Origin: Dysidea avara
Lineage: Eukaryota; Porifera; Demospongiae; Dictyoceratida; Dysideidae
Length of the DNA: 64,000 nt
Assembly: GCF_963678975.1 (NCBI RefSeq)
Contig: NC_089281.1
Coordinates: forward strand, 7,031,277 to 7,095,276
Direction of reading: 5' to 3'
Each line of letters opens with the position of its first letter. The first letter of the stretch is position 1. The position numbers and the translations under genes were made by a program. Positions 12,258 through 24,285 of this stretch are shown here, piece by piece. The notes beneath the pieces are model-generated. The model ran no database searches. It was given only the letters and a program-made list of their open reading frames with translations, and was not told the DNA's origin.

Positions 12258-12509
12258 ATATATGTGACTGGATTTGCTAAAAGGGGTCTTCCACACACAT
12301 CCAATTCTATGCACTTGGACGACCATAACTTAATGTTCACGTAACTTATAATCTTGTAATTTTCTCCATCCGTTCAACTATGTAGGTACTCACTACTGAC
12401 CAAATTGTAAGTCATTAGCTTTTTCCAATCTGACGTTATACATTGTCAAAGTTGGTAAATTGGATGTGTGTGGAAGACCCCTTTTCGCAAATCCGGTCAC
12501 ATATGTGTA
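12258..12509. mobile_element. MITE with about 48 bp inverted repeats
   Basis: The left arm (12258-12306) and right arm (12460-12509) are near-perfect inverted copies, both carrying ATGTGAC, GGATTTGC, AAAAGGGGTCTTCC and ACACACATCC. The centre is unrelated and non-coding. Confidence 0.75.
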
Positions 12510-13017
12510 TGCATTGTTTGACCCAGAATAAAATCTGTATTAAAATCTGAATAAAACCTGGGTTAAACTCCAAATGCAAACATGGATAAAATTTCTCAAC
12601 AGATGGATTTTTTGTGATGTTAATTTTATTTTCAAGGATGCTCAAATGATTTTGACATAACTACTATAATGAGGTGGTCTTATTAGAGGCGGTCTTATTA
12701 TACAGGTGGTCTTATTACAGAGGTAATATTTGTTAAGAGGTACCTGTTAATATGAAGTTTTGACCACTTTTAGTTTTTTGGTTTCAGTTTTTCAGTTTCA
12801 GTTTTCAATTTCCACTATTTCCAATGTCCCACTGATTTGCAAACATTTGGACTTTATGCAACTCATACACAAAAACATTCCAACATGGCTTCATGCATAC
12901 CAACACAGGAATGTATTATATCACTCGTTAAAGAATGCCATTGTATTGTAGAAAAATCTATAAAATGCAATAGTACAAGCAATAGTGCCTAGCTCATATC
13001 ATATGCTCCATAACACA
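12510..13017. other. intergenic spacer between T1 relic and T2
   Basis: Contains short direct repeats (GGTCTTATTA at about 12674-12712, TTTCAGTTT at about 12783-12803). No gene recognised. Confidence 0.4.
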
Positions 13018-15020
13018 CTAGTATATTATAATCCTCTTGTTATTCCCATCACTGATGTATAGACACTTCTATTAGGATCAATAGCTATGCCATAAGGATA
13101 ACTAAATTGATTGTCACCAGTTCCAATGGAGCCAAAGGATTGTATGTAGTTTTAGTTTTTGTCGAAGATTGACACTCAGTGATTATCACGCTCTGTCACA
13201 AGGATAAACCCATTAGGATCAACAGCGATAGATGATGGAAACTTCATTTGACCCTTCTCACTGCCCTTGGTGCCAAACTTGTGGATGAAGGTACCATCAA
13301 GTTGAAGTAACTGGATACAGTGACCTTCACTGTCAGCCACTAATAAAGTGTTGTCAGGAGTAACAGCAACATCCCATGGGTACTGGAACTGACCAGGTCC
13401 ATTTCCTGGTGATCCAAATGAGAAGCAGTAGGTACCATCTGTTTGATATACTGAAATACGATTATTGTCACAATCAGCAATGTACACATTGTTATGATGG
13501 ACTGTGATGCCAACCGGAAATTTCAGTTCCTTGTCATTTGATCCCTTCCTTCCAAACTGGAGAATATAGTGGCCAGTGAGGTTAAATTTCTGTACCCTGT
13601 GATTGTTATCATCTACCACATACAAGAAATTATTATCATCAAATGATACTCCATGTGGTCTATTAAACTGCCCAGCACCATCACCACAACTGCCAATCTT
13701 CTTTACCAGTTGATCTTGTTCATTAAATATGCACATGCAGTGATTGGTAGTGTCAGATACTGCCCAGTGATGCGGGTGACTGCTGAAAGCCACTCCCCAA
13801 GGATAACCCATCTTACCATTATCATTGATGACTTTATTGGACCTGCTCAATTTGGAGTAGTCTATTGAGGCAATGAAGGGAAAGGGACTTCCTTAATGTG
13901 CTGTCCTCCAATGGTCACTGATAGTTGATAATGTCCTACCAGTTCAGTGTTGAAGGATCCTGTGTATCTTCCATTGTTGTTATCCTTCACTGTCACTGAT
14001 TAGATGTTGCCCCTCCCACTATCTAACTGTACTTCTCCTCCAGCAGTCAGGGGAGTTCCCCTGACATCTTTGGTGGTGATAGCAAATTGAAATCTCTGAC
14101 CAAGAAAGATTGTTGGTGGAATATCAGTGATTTCACATTGGGGAGGATGTGGGTTACAAATTTGGCCCAGTTGTGGAAATGGGTGATTGTGTGAAGGAGT
14201 AAAGCAAAATGCATAAGATTCTACAGGATCAGTTTAAAGTTTATCATAAGTGTCGGTCACTTCATGGATACGATGTACTAACAGTTTCTCTCCAGACAAC
14301 ATCTCATCACAGCTCCCCGCCACTTTACTAGCCAACTCATTCACACTCATCACATGAGCCTGGACACTCTCCAACTCTTCTAGTTGTGTTGTCAGCAGCT
14401 TTACTTTCCCACTCACTTCTTTGTGGAGCTCTTGTTTCAGTTGTTGACATTGCTGCTCTACCTACTGTCAAAGAACTGATCAATGCCTTGGTCAACAGTT
14501 TTATGCTGTTGTAACACTCTCTCCTTTGTGTCAGTGATGTTGTCATGAGCCTGTGACAATTTAGTGATCATGTCATTCAATATGGAGCAGTGGTTGGGCA
14601 GGTTGGGCAGCTTTAGGTTGATTAGGTAGACAATGACATGTTGGTGTGTGTCCCTGCTGCGTTTGTGGAAGGTCTGACATGTCTGGCACATTAACAAGGA
14701 ACAAGTAACACAGAATGAGGTTACTGGGTCTTTCTTGATCTACACAAACCTCACAGTTCACTTTACCTCTGTCTTGTCGTCTTAGGAAGAAGTCATCAAT
14801 TAGATGAGTGAGTGTAAAATTGGTAGGGAAATCTTTCACTCCTTTGGCTGGGACATCTGCTACATTCTGGGCATGTGATCTTTTTATATTTCTCTAACTT
14901 TTTGAGACATTGTTGACAGTAAGAGTGCTGACATGGCAACATTTTGGGACATTTGTATAGTTGTAAGCACACAGGACATGTGGCATGATCAGTGACTCTT
15001 TTCAGTTCTATGGCAGCCAT
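13018..15020 (-). pseudogene. T2, full-length TRIM-NHL pseudogene
   Basis: The start codon at 15018-15020 matches T4 (MAAIELKRVTDH). The RING finger is present (C15, C18, C30, H32, C35, C38 spacing, then CPEC), but an 8-base loss just after CPEC, near 14868, shifts the frame. Further shifts disrupt the B-boxes and coiled coil (14840-14230) and the filamin-type domain (14110-13860). The longest open part, 13176-13850, encodes five NHL repeats with intact phrases such as NHRVQKFNL, NVYIADCDNNRISVY and FPWDVAV. The last repeat runs in another frame to a stop at 13018-13020. It would have been about 730 residues, the family's full length. Many lesions exclude a working protein. Confidence 0.9.
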
Positions 15021-15826
15021 TGTGTATTGGGTGTGTAGTATTAATGTCAACCTGTCATTATTTACTAGACTCGACTATAACTGCATGGTAGATTATGGTT
15101 ACCTATTCAAACTAATTTCACCAGTACAGTGAGACCTGTATATTAAGGACATCTTGGGACTAACCAAGTGTCCTGATGATCAAGGTGTCCTGATTTCTCA
15201 GGTCAGTTTACGTGCTATGGGACAATTATGAAATGCAAGTGTACTCTTTCAAGTGTCTTTTTTCACCAAAAACTATTTCTACACATTGTATTGTTTTCTA
15301 CAGACAATGAAACCACACTAATAGTGTGCTACTGCACTTACAAGATATGTATTATAGTATAACTTGTGTACTTTGAAATTGTTGTGGAGGTAATTAATGT
15401 TTGGTTGAAAATGATTAATAGTTTTATACTGAAGCAACAGCCAGAAAAAGAGATCTCCATGTTTTCAGGTGTGCCCTTTAACACTGATTATCTGTTTACC
15501 ACAGCAGTGCGTGGATATCTTACCAACTGCAAAGTAACTGTGTCTGAAAATCTTGCACACAGAATGTACAATAATGGCAATTTTTCCACTCAAACAGAAC
15601 ATGCAAGAAATTCAAAAAATAAAGTTGCAAATGCCAGGCTGGTAGGATAAATAAGCAACAAGTTCCAGGTTGATTGGTACAAATGTTGGAGAGTTACAGT
15701 GCAGCTCGATCATGGACAGACAGACAGACAACAAATTAAATTATCATTTTTTCATCAGCACAGCAACCACAGGCTATCTGTCACTATAATGATTAGCAAA
15801 GGCCTTCTAAAAGCCTATGCTTACAC
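15021..15826. other. intergenic, nothing recognised
   Basis: The 5' side of T2. A 94-codon frame at 15366-15650 lacks any recognisable motif. A short (GACA)n stretch lies at about 15717-15732. Confidence 0.4.
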
Positions 15827-16127
15827 CAAGAGTACATAATAATAGAGTAGGGAGGAAAGTGTCTAACTTCAGTGGATTCACCAAACTCACTGCACTCAGA
15901 CCTTGCGCAATCAACTATAACCACCAAAGGTGACAAATGGCTTGCTGTATGAAGGAGGTTGTAGCACTTCTACTGCTTCATTTAGGAAATATCAACAGTC
16001 TTCTGTTCACTTAAAGGTATTGATTTATTACTAGAAGTTTTATGGATTGAAGTAGGAAGGTTTGAGTACAGTGTGTTTGTATTGAGAGTTAGACACTCTC
16101 CTCCCTCTTCTATTATTATGTACTCTT
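15827..16127. mobile_element. hAT-like MITE with about 40 bp inverted repeats
   Basis: Inverted ends start AAGAGTACATAATAATAG and continue through AGGGAGGA and GTGTCTAAC. GCTTACAC lies directly outside both ends (15819-15826 and 16128-16135), an 8-base target duplication (or 7, depending on how the first base is assigned). Confidence 0.8.
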
Positions 16128-16315
16128 GCTTACACTTTACCACCTCTCTAGAGCAGAAAGAAATGTTTTCTTAGCTCTAAATGATGGCTAGCCTGTTCCA
16201 ACGTTGACACACTTGCACACATGATTAATTATAGCAATAATGTGGCAGGGTGGAAAGTGGTGCGGGCATGTGGTGATAAACTGGAATTAGGCCTTATATA
16301 ATTGGTACCTATCTG

Positions 16316-16828
16316 CAGTGTTGGGAGTAACGCGTTACATAAGTAACGCGTTATGTAATATTATTACTTTTGTGGTAACAAAGTAATATAACGAAATACA
16401 CTATAAAAACAGGTAATATAACGCAAGTTACTTAACTTACAAATGTAACGCGTTACATAAGTAATATAGTTACTGTAACGAGTCTAATATTACGTAATAT
16501 CATTACTACAAGTAACGAAGTTACTAGTCTCGTTAGCTATCCTCTGAGTAACACCTAGCCACAACGAAGTAACGAGGCCTACTGAATGAAGCTTATCCAC
16601 CAGCTTCGCAAGGTTTGCATATTGTCCAACAACGCAATCATGTCACGTGATAAGGTGGTAGTTTCACACGTGACAGCTTAAGGCTGTGGACACAAAGTAA
16701 TATAATATGTAATATTATTACAGTTACTTTATTTTATGGGTAATATGTAACTGTAACTAAATAGTTCAGTTGCAAGTAATATGTAATATGTAACTAGTTA
16801 CTTTTACAAAGTAACTTGCCCAACACTG
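16316..16828. mobile_element. hAT MITE, CAGTGTTGGG family, copy 1
   Basis: The element starts CAGTGTTGGGAGTAACGCG and ends CCCAACACTG. The 8-base duplication CCTATCTG lies at 16308-16315 and 16829-16836. The interior is rich in GTAATAT/ATATTAC and TAACGCGTTA repeats on both strands. Copy 2 is at 28481-28985. No transposase. Confidence 0.92.
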
Positions 16829-17093
16829 CCTATCTGACCATGTTATGAGCCAAGTGAGCACACTCCCAGGGATTCTTTCTAACATATCTCTCATTTGTAC
16901 ACAGGTCCTTAGTAATCTGTTGACGATCATGATAGTGTAGTAGTGTGTACTTTTGCATACACACATGCCTAGTTGTAATATCATGTAGCAAGTAGACATG
17001 TCATAATATTGTATGACAACTATAAATGTGTGCACAATAATTTATTTTAACTCTATCATAAAACAAACTATGTGAACCCTCTGTGCATCCGAC

Positions 17094-18955
17094 ATGGCAT
17101 CAGAAGCTAATGGTGATGCAGCAACAGCTATGGCAATGTTTCAGTGGTCCCCACCAGAGACATTCACTTTCCAAAAACTGGACGAATGGCCAAGATGGAT
17201 CTGTCACTTCAAGCATCAGGCCTTGCTAGCAAAGGTGAAGAGAGCCAAGTCAGTGCTTTAGTTTATGCAACGAGCAATAAAGCAGATGAAATCCTACATT
17301 CATGTCATTTATCAGAGGATGACGCCAAGAAATACAGCAGAAACTTTGAAGCTTACTTCGTAAACAAATGGGTTAGAGCCAAGTTCAATCAAAGAATACA
17401 GCAGCTCGATGAACCAGTTGACAGTTTTATTACCGACTTACATACTTTAGTTAAATTTTACAACAATAGAGCTCTCCACAACCAACTAATTCACAATAGA
17501 ATGGTATTCGAGATTGAAAGCTATCTGAAAGACTGCAGATGGATCCAGACTTAAGTTTGGAAAAAACCATCACTAGCATCAGGCAAAGTAAAGCTGTCAA
17601 ACTTCAGCACCACATCCAACACAATTAACCAATCAGATGCTGTTAATTCAATTGCAGCTGCAACCATTAGCAGAGGACGCACTGCACCCAAAAATTAACT
17701 ATTTAGAGACTCCAGCAAGTCATGCAGCAGATATGGCAAATCTCCTCCGCATTCCAAAGAACCAGTGTCCTGCAAAAGATGCCACAAAAAAGAAATGCAC
17801 CAAAAAAAGACCATTTTCAAACAGTCTGCAGTAGTAAATACAAAACAATGTTTGAAGTTGAAATGGAGGGTTAAGAAGACACTTTCCTCATAGAAATCTG
17901 TGACACCGATCAATCAGAACCATGGACCATTCAACTATCACTCAACGATAGCCCTCTTGAGTTTAAAATAGATAATGGAAAGTGATTAGAAAAGTTCAAG
18001 AAACTACTGAATGGTGCTCAGGTATGGTTGTTGTGCCCAAACCAAATGGGACTGTACAAATTTGTGTAGATTTAACAAAACTCAATAAAGCTGTCTGTCG
18101 TGAATGCCACATGTTACCTTCTGTACAGGAGACACTTGCTCAACTTCGTGATGCGAAACTATTTTCCAAGCTTGATGCCAACTCAGGATTCTAGCAAGTA
18201 AAACTAGACAAGAGCTCCTCACTACTGACCACATTCATTACGTCCTTTAATTGGTAGATATCACTTCAGCTGCTTTTGGAATCACCTCGGTTCTTGAGTA
18301 CTTTCAGAAGAAAATACTCTCAGGTGAAGAGGGAGTTGTGTGCCTTGTGGATGACATACGTACTAATTTATGGCAAGAACAAACAGAGATTCAGAAAGTT
18401 TTTAAATAAACTCAGAGAAGCCAATGTCACCTTAAATGTCCAAAAATGCCAATTCTCACAACCATCAATTAAATTTTAAGTCAGATAGTAGTGACCACAC
18501 CCCACAAAAGCACAAGCAGTCAGAGAGATGCCAGTTCCCACAGACATTTCAGGAGTTAGACATTTTATGGGTATTTTGTCCACAGCTGGCAAACAAGGCT
18601 AAGCCAATTCATGAGCTATACTAAGTAACAAGAATGACTGGTATTAGGGAGAACAACAACAACAACAATCATTTAAGTTGATCAAACAAGACGTAAGCTC
18701 CTCTACTTAAAAAATCTTCAACTTGCCACAACAGTTTCAACAAACATTTCTTCATAAGGACTTGGGGCAGTTGTTACCCAGAAACAACAAACAGGTGAGT
18801 GTTGACCAGTTGCTTATAATTATTTCCACAGCTTTAACCCCAGCTATGCTTAGATTGAAAAGGAAGTATTAACAGTAAGCTGGGCATGTGAGAGATTGAG
18901 CAACTACCTCACTGGAATGTACTTCCACACACATAGAGCAGATTATAACTAGTCT
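17094..18955 (+). pseudogene. Ty3/gypsy gag-pol relic
   Basis: A gag start at 17094 (MASEANGDAATAMAMFQW ... FQKLDEWPRW) shifts frame near 17205. It continues in the frame containing SEDDAKKY, ARFNQR-like and VDSFITDL segments, characteristic of metazoan K02A2.6-like gag. A zinc-knuckle remnant (QNQCPAK region, about 17755-17830) and the start of the protease (FKIDNGK, about 17960) follow. Reverse transcriptase motifs are GMVVVPKPNGTVQICVDL and LFSKLDANSGF at 18019-18190. An RNase H piece (CERLSNYLTGMYFHTH) lies at about 18888-18936. Several stops, frameshifts and deletions make it inactive. Integrase is absent here; a fragment lies 0.85 kb downstream in the same orientation. Confidence 0.88.
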
Positions 18956-19239
18956 TCGTTGATCTGATGTCAGATCAAAGTCTAAGTTGATCTGACATGA
19001 TTTGACATTGTATGACAATGCATGTGCAAAGAAGCAACATGCGTAAGCATGTCAAGCTAAGGGGATCTGGGGAATGCCCCCTCAGAAAATTTGATTTTCA
19101 ATGCTTTGAGATTGCAAATGATGAGTATTTTGACACCCAAAACTCCTTCAGCAGCCATGCACTGCATCATTGTTAAGCAATACAGTAATAATAACATTAT
19201 GATGAGTTGATATTTCACAATCTATAGCAATTATGATCA
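18956..19239. mobile_element. hAT-type fragment between gypsy pieces
   Basis: Carries the phrase GGGGAATGCCCCCTCAG followed by AAAATTTGATTTTCAATGC, also seen at 24508-24555, 42205-42250 and 53395-53435, where it belongs to hAT-like elements. Boundaries are not defined. Confidence 0.45.
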
Positions 19240-20230
19240 CATAAACCGAACGTAACTAGAAAGTACTAGCTGCTGACCCATAATCAAAACTTTAGGCATG
19301 CATATATATTACATATCCAGTGGTTGCATTTGTATTGGCTTGGATGATTGATTACCCTGTGCAGGCTATCAGTTTGATACGGAGGGGAAGTGTTACATAT
19401 TAGCTGTAACAAGGAGCATTCGGGATTTTGTCTGATATGTATGCCCTCATGCCCGTGTTACAACTACCACTACTTTGCTTATGTACACATTGGCTTAGTA
19501 TCATTATATATGTGCATGATTCTTTATCTGCAAAATAGAATGATTTGGTAGAGAAGACCAAGGAAGGATTTCTCAAAAATAACATGAAATTTCAATAAGG
19601 AAACCAATACATCGCCAATACCATAGCTAATGTCACAGTCAAGTAGTTTTGACTAAAACTGAAGAAAGTGTAACAACCAATGTGCCTCAGTAACAAAAGT
19701 GTTGAAAAATCCAATCAAAAACCAAGCCCAGTAGTCCATTTCAGTAGTCCAGTGATCCAGTCTAGTATTTGTACCTTCCCCTAGAACATCAGTGTGGTGG
19801 CCATGCAGGCATTAACCAGAAGCTTGAAGAATATGTAACAAATTACCCAACATGTGCCTAGCACAGATTTCAACCAGCAGAATCTCTACTTGTTACAAAG
19901 CTACCACAGTATCGTTAGCAGAAAGTGAGAGCAGATTTATTCAAATGGAAACAAACCAGATTGCTACTTGCTATAGACTATTACTCCAGACACATCGAAA
20001 TTGCTAGATTGATGACTACCTCTACAAATAATATCATTAAGTCAATCTTTACCACACGTGGCATTCCTGCTGAAGTTTTTACAGACACATTGGAGTGCAT
20101 ATGCTTGTGCACATTATTCAATACTAGATTCTTCACAGCATTCACAATAATTATGGTGTTTAACCACCTGGTTATTAATGACTCCAATGATGCGATCCAA
20201 TAATAAACAATAAAAGAGTAAATCCCATGT
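19240..20230 (+). mobile_element. Ty3/gypsy integrase relic C
   Basis: Matches 1345-2300 throughout. The zinc-binding end (GINQKLEEYVTNYPTCA, about 19806-19858) precedes a core frame at 19925-20203 with ADLFKWKQTRLLLAIDYYSR, TRGIPAEVFTD and a truncated end. A stop follows TCA, and the conserved DNGPQF segment is missing. It may belong to the same original insertion as 17094-18955. Confidence 0.78.
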
Positions 20231-20776
20231 CATGCACCTTTAACTGTACACTTCTCCATATGCATTCCATATACATGCATGGCTTGATAGCTGCCAGCCC
20301 CTACTAGAGTAAGCCACCAATGTTTGAAATTGGACACAATTTTTCTTTAAACTCACAAAGGAAATTCCTGCTCTTGCTGTGCCCTTGGAGAGGTCTAGAT
20401 CATAGACTCTTGCATGCAAAATTTCAGACCTGCAGCTTTCTTTGTCTGACTGCAGGAACTGCAAAAGCGACCTGTCCGAATGTTCTCAATTATCAGACAA
20501 AAAATATCGGTTGAGTGGCACTGCTTGTAGTGCTTGTAGTGCTTGAAGTCTTTCTGTGCTTGATATGAAAGAGCAACTCTTATACTCTCCAAATATATAC
20601 AGATATTTGGCTTAGTCCTTATTAGCTATGAATTACAAAGCTCCAAAGCTACCTCTGTCATGCTTAAACTCAGCCACACATGAGGTTCATGCACATCAAA
20701 TAGTCACCTATATCAAATGCAATGAACATTGAGAGCATCAGCTCCATTCAATAGTAAATAGATACATGTACAATGA
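20231..20776 (-). repeat. R1 repeat unit, copy C
   Basis: The minus-strand frame 20395-20592 begins MESIRVALSYQAQKDF and ends with IIENIRTGRFCSSCSQTKKA, the best-preserved version of the R1 peptide. It abuts the long-TIR hairpin on its right. Confidence 0.68.
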
Positions 20777-21325
20777 CCGCACCTTGACTTTTGCCCATAG
20801 TTACATTGCATTTATGCTTATTTGACAGTAGCAGCCTAGCCACTGCACCTGGCACACATATACACAATCCAAATTGAGGTTTTGACTACCTTCTCTTAAA
20901 AAATATCAAATTTTCCTAGACATTAACCAGACTGAAATACTCTAATAGAACAGTCATTAACTCTAATGTAACAATCAGCAAATATATTATCACATTTTAT
21001 CAGCATTTAAATAACATTTAAGCATTGTAATCAACAAAATTCACATATTAACTGTCTTATTGAAGTGAATATACCTGGGCATGGCCCTCAGACCTTCTAA
21101 CTGTTTCAATTGTATAATAGATAACTGTTCTATTAGAGTGTTTCAATCTGGCTAATGTCCTGGACATTTTCGAGAAAAATTGTTGACGATTTTAAGAGAG
21201 AGGATAGTCAAAACCCCATTTAAGTAGATTTGGATTGTGTATATGTATGCCAGGTGGTGCAGTAGCTAGGCTGCTACTGTAAATACAATTTAGCCATTTG
21301 GGCAAAAATCAAGGTGTGGTCTAGT
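20777..21325. mobile_element. long-TIR hairpin element, intact copy
   Basis: Left arm ACCGCACCTTGA...TTTGCCCA through AGCAGCCTAGCCACTGCACC; the right arm is its inverted copy ending GGCAAAAATCAAGGTGTGG. Arms are about 170 bp. CTCTAWTAGAR motifs sit symmetrically in both arms (20939-20955 and 21123-21140). Confidence 0.78.
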
Positions 21326-21855
21326 CTGGTCTGTATCAATACTAGCAATTGTGCGAACTGCAAGAATAGATGCAGTACCAATCAGATTGAAGCATTTTCA
21401 AAATTGATAAGGTTTCTCCACAATGACTGCAGCTTCTGTACCATACTTGGAAATACCATATAGTATGAAACTTTGGCAGCACAAAACTTGGAATTGGCGA
21501 AAATAACTTTGGTGAATTGCTGAGCCATAAATAAAAATTAGTGAAAAAAACTTTGGTGAATAGCGATGACCCAGCACAAGTAACTACAAAGTTACTTTGC
21601 ATTTACACATGCACAACTAATTTCTTGTGATTATGCTCTCGTGCCCATAACACATGGACACGATGAGTGACTGATCCCTCTGCCGGACCCAGCTGACCCC
21701 AAGCTGGACCTGCCATCTTCAAGTATCAACCTCTGTAAATTAATCGTATACGTCCTTAAGCATTCGTTTTGGCTTGTAGCTACTTGTGGTTCAATCCATA
21801 CAGCACGGAACCATCGGAATCACTGAACTGGACTGTATAGTTAGTTTTAGATAAC
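21326..21855. other. intergenic, nothing recognised
   Basis: No supported gene or element. Confidence 0.4.
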
Positions 21856-22850
21856 ATGACAATCAATTTATCATTCAATTCCATGCTTCAGAGATACCAT
21901 GAATATCAGATGATATGGAATAGCCCAGTTGTTGGTGAAGAGCTAGTCTACAACCAAGAATTAGGCAACAGCTGTTATCCCTATGCTGTAGCTGCCAAGA
22001 AAACAATCGGCGGGGACTTAAAAGTAGTTAGTCACATCCCTAGGAGAATTTCGGCTATTTGTTCACTCTTTATTAGAAGAGGAGGAACTATTCATTTTAT
22101 AGTTGGGGATAACCGAAGATATTTTTCAGATTTGCCACAGAGTAGGCTTGAAATTCCTGGAAAATTGATATTTCCTATCAGAATGAAGCTGGGAAAATCA
22201 AGAAATTGATTATATCCAGTTCATCTGTTCATGTCACTATACTCACTCAGCCATCATGGATACCTGCTGCAACTCCACCTACAACTGAAATGAAGCTCAA
22301 TTTGCCAGCAGCAACTGTTCTTGAGAGCGAAGAATTTGAAGAGGTGATTGATGTGTCAGATGTTGAATCTTCCATGAAAAAAGAGAGCAAAGCTGTTTGA
22401 TTTTGAAAACATAATTATGGGAGCAGAGCTATGTGATATGGAAATTAGCTTTGCACAGCAACTCTTAAAAATCACAATTTCCAAAGATAAATGGGTTGGC
22501 ATGCATATGATATCAAGAAAAGAAAGCCAACCTTACAGGAGCATTGGTTCAAAACAAGGTTCAGATCATTTATTGTAAGACCAGCCACCATTGGATAGTG
22601 GGTTCAACATTTTGGTATTATAGTGGTGAAGTTGAAGCATATGATTCAACATTAATTTTAATCACTGCGACAAAGAAACTGAATACCTTATTTCAAATCT
22701 TTTCCAGCACGGCGAAGAGATCACTATAGTCTCAAAAGCAGAAGGGCACCACTGCCACTGACTGTGGTGTGTTTGCCATTGCATTTCAACCCAAGCAAAT
22801 TGAAGTTAAAGCAAGAGGCTATGAGGGCACACTTAGTCTATTGTTTTAGT
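21856..22850 (+). pseudogene. transposon-type gene: HIRAN-like segment plus Ulp1-like protease, decayed
   Basis: The first frame (21856-22209, 117 aa) contains YHEYQMIWNSPVVGEELV, NSCYPYAVAAKKT, VSHIPRRISAICSLFIRRGG and IPGKLIFP. I recognise this as a module common in uncharacterised cnidarian and sponge proteins, resembling a HIRAN fold. A linker (22206-22400) follows. The downstream part (about 22540-22790) resembles a C48/Ulp1 cysteine protease: VQIIYCKTSHHWIVGS with the His, EAYDST with the Asp, and, in another frame, TDCGVFAIA with the catalytic Cys at about 22756-22784. Stops and frameshifts separate the modules, so it is a pseudogene. Such pairs are usually carried by DNA transposons; function here is inferred. 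Confidence 0.65.
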
Positions 22851-23620
22851 GAAAAAAAGATGTCTCCATTTCCTTCTTATTGACACAAAAGGTTACAAGT
22901 CATCATTGTGACTATTAGTAATGACATTCATGATCACTTAAGTAGATTATTTGTAATGATGACACCAAGACACATGGTAGTGTGTCGTGCAGCCAAGAAA
23001 GCCGGCACACCACACCGTGAGTATATTGACAGGAAGAAAGAAAACAACCATAGCTCCATGGCCCCTTCTCCAAAGCACACCATTTTTGCATATAGCTGTC
23101 TGCCAGATAGGGTAGGCCAGGCCACACAGCAAATTTGATTAAATTCACAACAGCCATTTGCGAGATATGGGCGTTCAAAGTTTCATTTTAATTTCTTCAT
23201 TTTTTCTTCTAATGCTGTACAGGGGCTACATATACAGGGGCTTTGATTTCTTTTCGCACACTTTGCAAAAATTGCTATAAAACATAAACATGTACCTTAA
23301 TTGCCTTGATCTTTGGCACTGATGAAGAGCGTGTAATAGTGGATTCGCCTACCAAGTTTGCTGAAATATTCAAGGAGTTATGAGCATTTATTCATGTAAA
23401 AAAATATCAAACTTCTGTCACGGCTACAGGGTAAACCAACTATAGGAATAACTTGAAAACTGGTGTGTAGATAGGCTGATCATCGTAGCAGTGCCTTTTG
23501 ATAGTTTGAATAGCAATAGATTTACAATGACGAAGTTATAAATCTAACAAGTGTAAAATCACAGGATCGAGATACTCTAATAGAGCAGTCACCATGGTGT
23601 AAAAATAGTGTAAAAAAAAC
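22851..23620. other. unassigned, probably old repeat
   Basis: Overlapping short frames on the minus strand at 22915-23178 show no family signature. A CTCTAATAGAG motif preceded by GATCGAGATA lies at 23566-23590. Confidence 0.35.
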
Positions 23621-23700
23621 TTACCAGAGTTCGAACCAGGGACCTCCATACATACCTAACACCTGCATCCTGAACCACTGCTATCTTGGCTGATCACCTC
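23621..23700 (-). repeat. tRNA-derived SINE head or tRNA pseudogene
   Basis: On the minus strand a B-box-like GGTTCGAACTC (plus 23627-23637) lies about 35 bases after an A-box-like TAGCAGTGGTTCAGG (plus 23669-23683), the internal RNA polymerase III promoter spacing. The stems do not fold well enough for a working tRNA. Confidence 0.55.
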
Positions 23701-23904
23701 ACTTAATTTCTGTTTTATAAACGAAATTTCTAGTTTAAATCTGCTTATAATTAATGAAGTGGCTATATTTATGGGCCCATAACGTAGGATTATTTTTTTA
23801 TTTTTACAGACTAGCCATTACATACAGTATGTTACCATTTCGTTTTTATTGTAATTTCACGTAATTTTGCTCTTACTCTCACCCATAACTCAAGTATCAA
23901 ACAC

Positions 23905-24053
23905 ACTAGCTGTATGAAGGTAAGTTTTTGGGTGAGTTCGAGGCAATTAAGCTAGGGTTGGCCTGGCTTTGCCAGGATGCTTGCTTTGCTCGCTCCAACC
24001 TTAGCTCGCCTCAAACTTACCCAAAAACTTACCTTCATACAGATAGTGAAAGT
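23905..24053. mobile_element. palindromic MITE
   Basis: CTGTATGAAGGTAAGTTTTT at about 23909-23928 is inverted at about 24022-24041; the arms continue through TTGAGGC/GCCTCAA-type segments around a loop containing GGCCTGGCTTTGCCAGG. Confidence 0.7.
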
Positions 24054-24204
24054 CACCATTATGCTTAACAGGCAAGCATAAGATTAGGGTTAGGGTCGGG
24101 TTCAGCTTTGGTTTCTTCTCCATAGGGTATGGGTTAGTTTTATAGTGCTATGTAGTGATTTACATTTGTGACATTTAAATATGGCAAAAATAAGAAAAGC
24201 TGGC

Positions 24205-24285
24205 AGCTAGTACCAGTGGTACAGTGGTTAGGAATGCTGCTCTTCAGGCTGGAGGTCTGTGGTTTGAGTACCCATTGTGACAAGT
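24205..24285 (+). repeat. tRNA-derived SINE head or tRNA pseudogene
   Basis: A-box-like TGGTACAGTGG (24217-24227) and B-box-like GGTTTGAGTACC (24261-24272) are spaced as in tRNA genes, with the leading segment GGTACAGTGGTTAGGAATGC. It resembles the minus-strand element at 23621-23700 (shared GTGGTTNRGGAATGC-type core). Confidence 0.55.

Noticed and set aside
22915..23178. Three overlapping minus-strand frames of 61-87 codons
   Set aside because: Mutually overlapping frames without conserved motifs, likely chance openness in an old repeat.
24205..24285. A genuine tRNA gene
   Set aside because: The internal promoter boxes are present, but acceptor and anticodon stems do not pair properly by eye, and the flanks look like repeat DNA.
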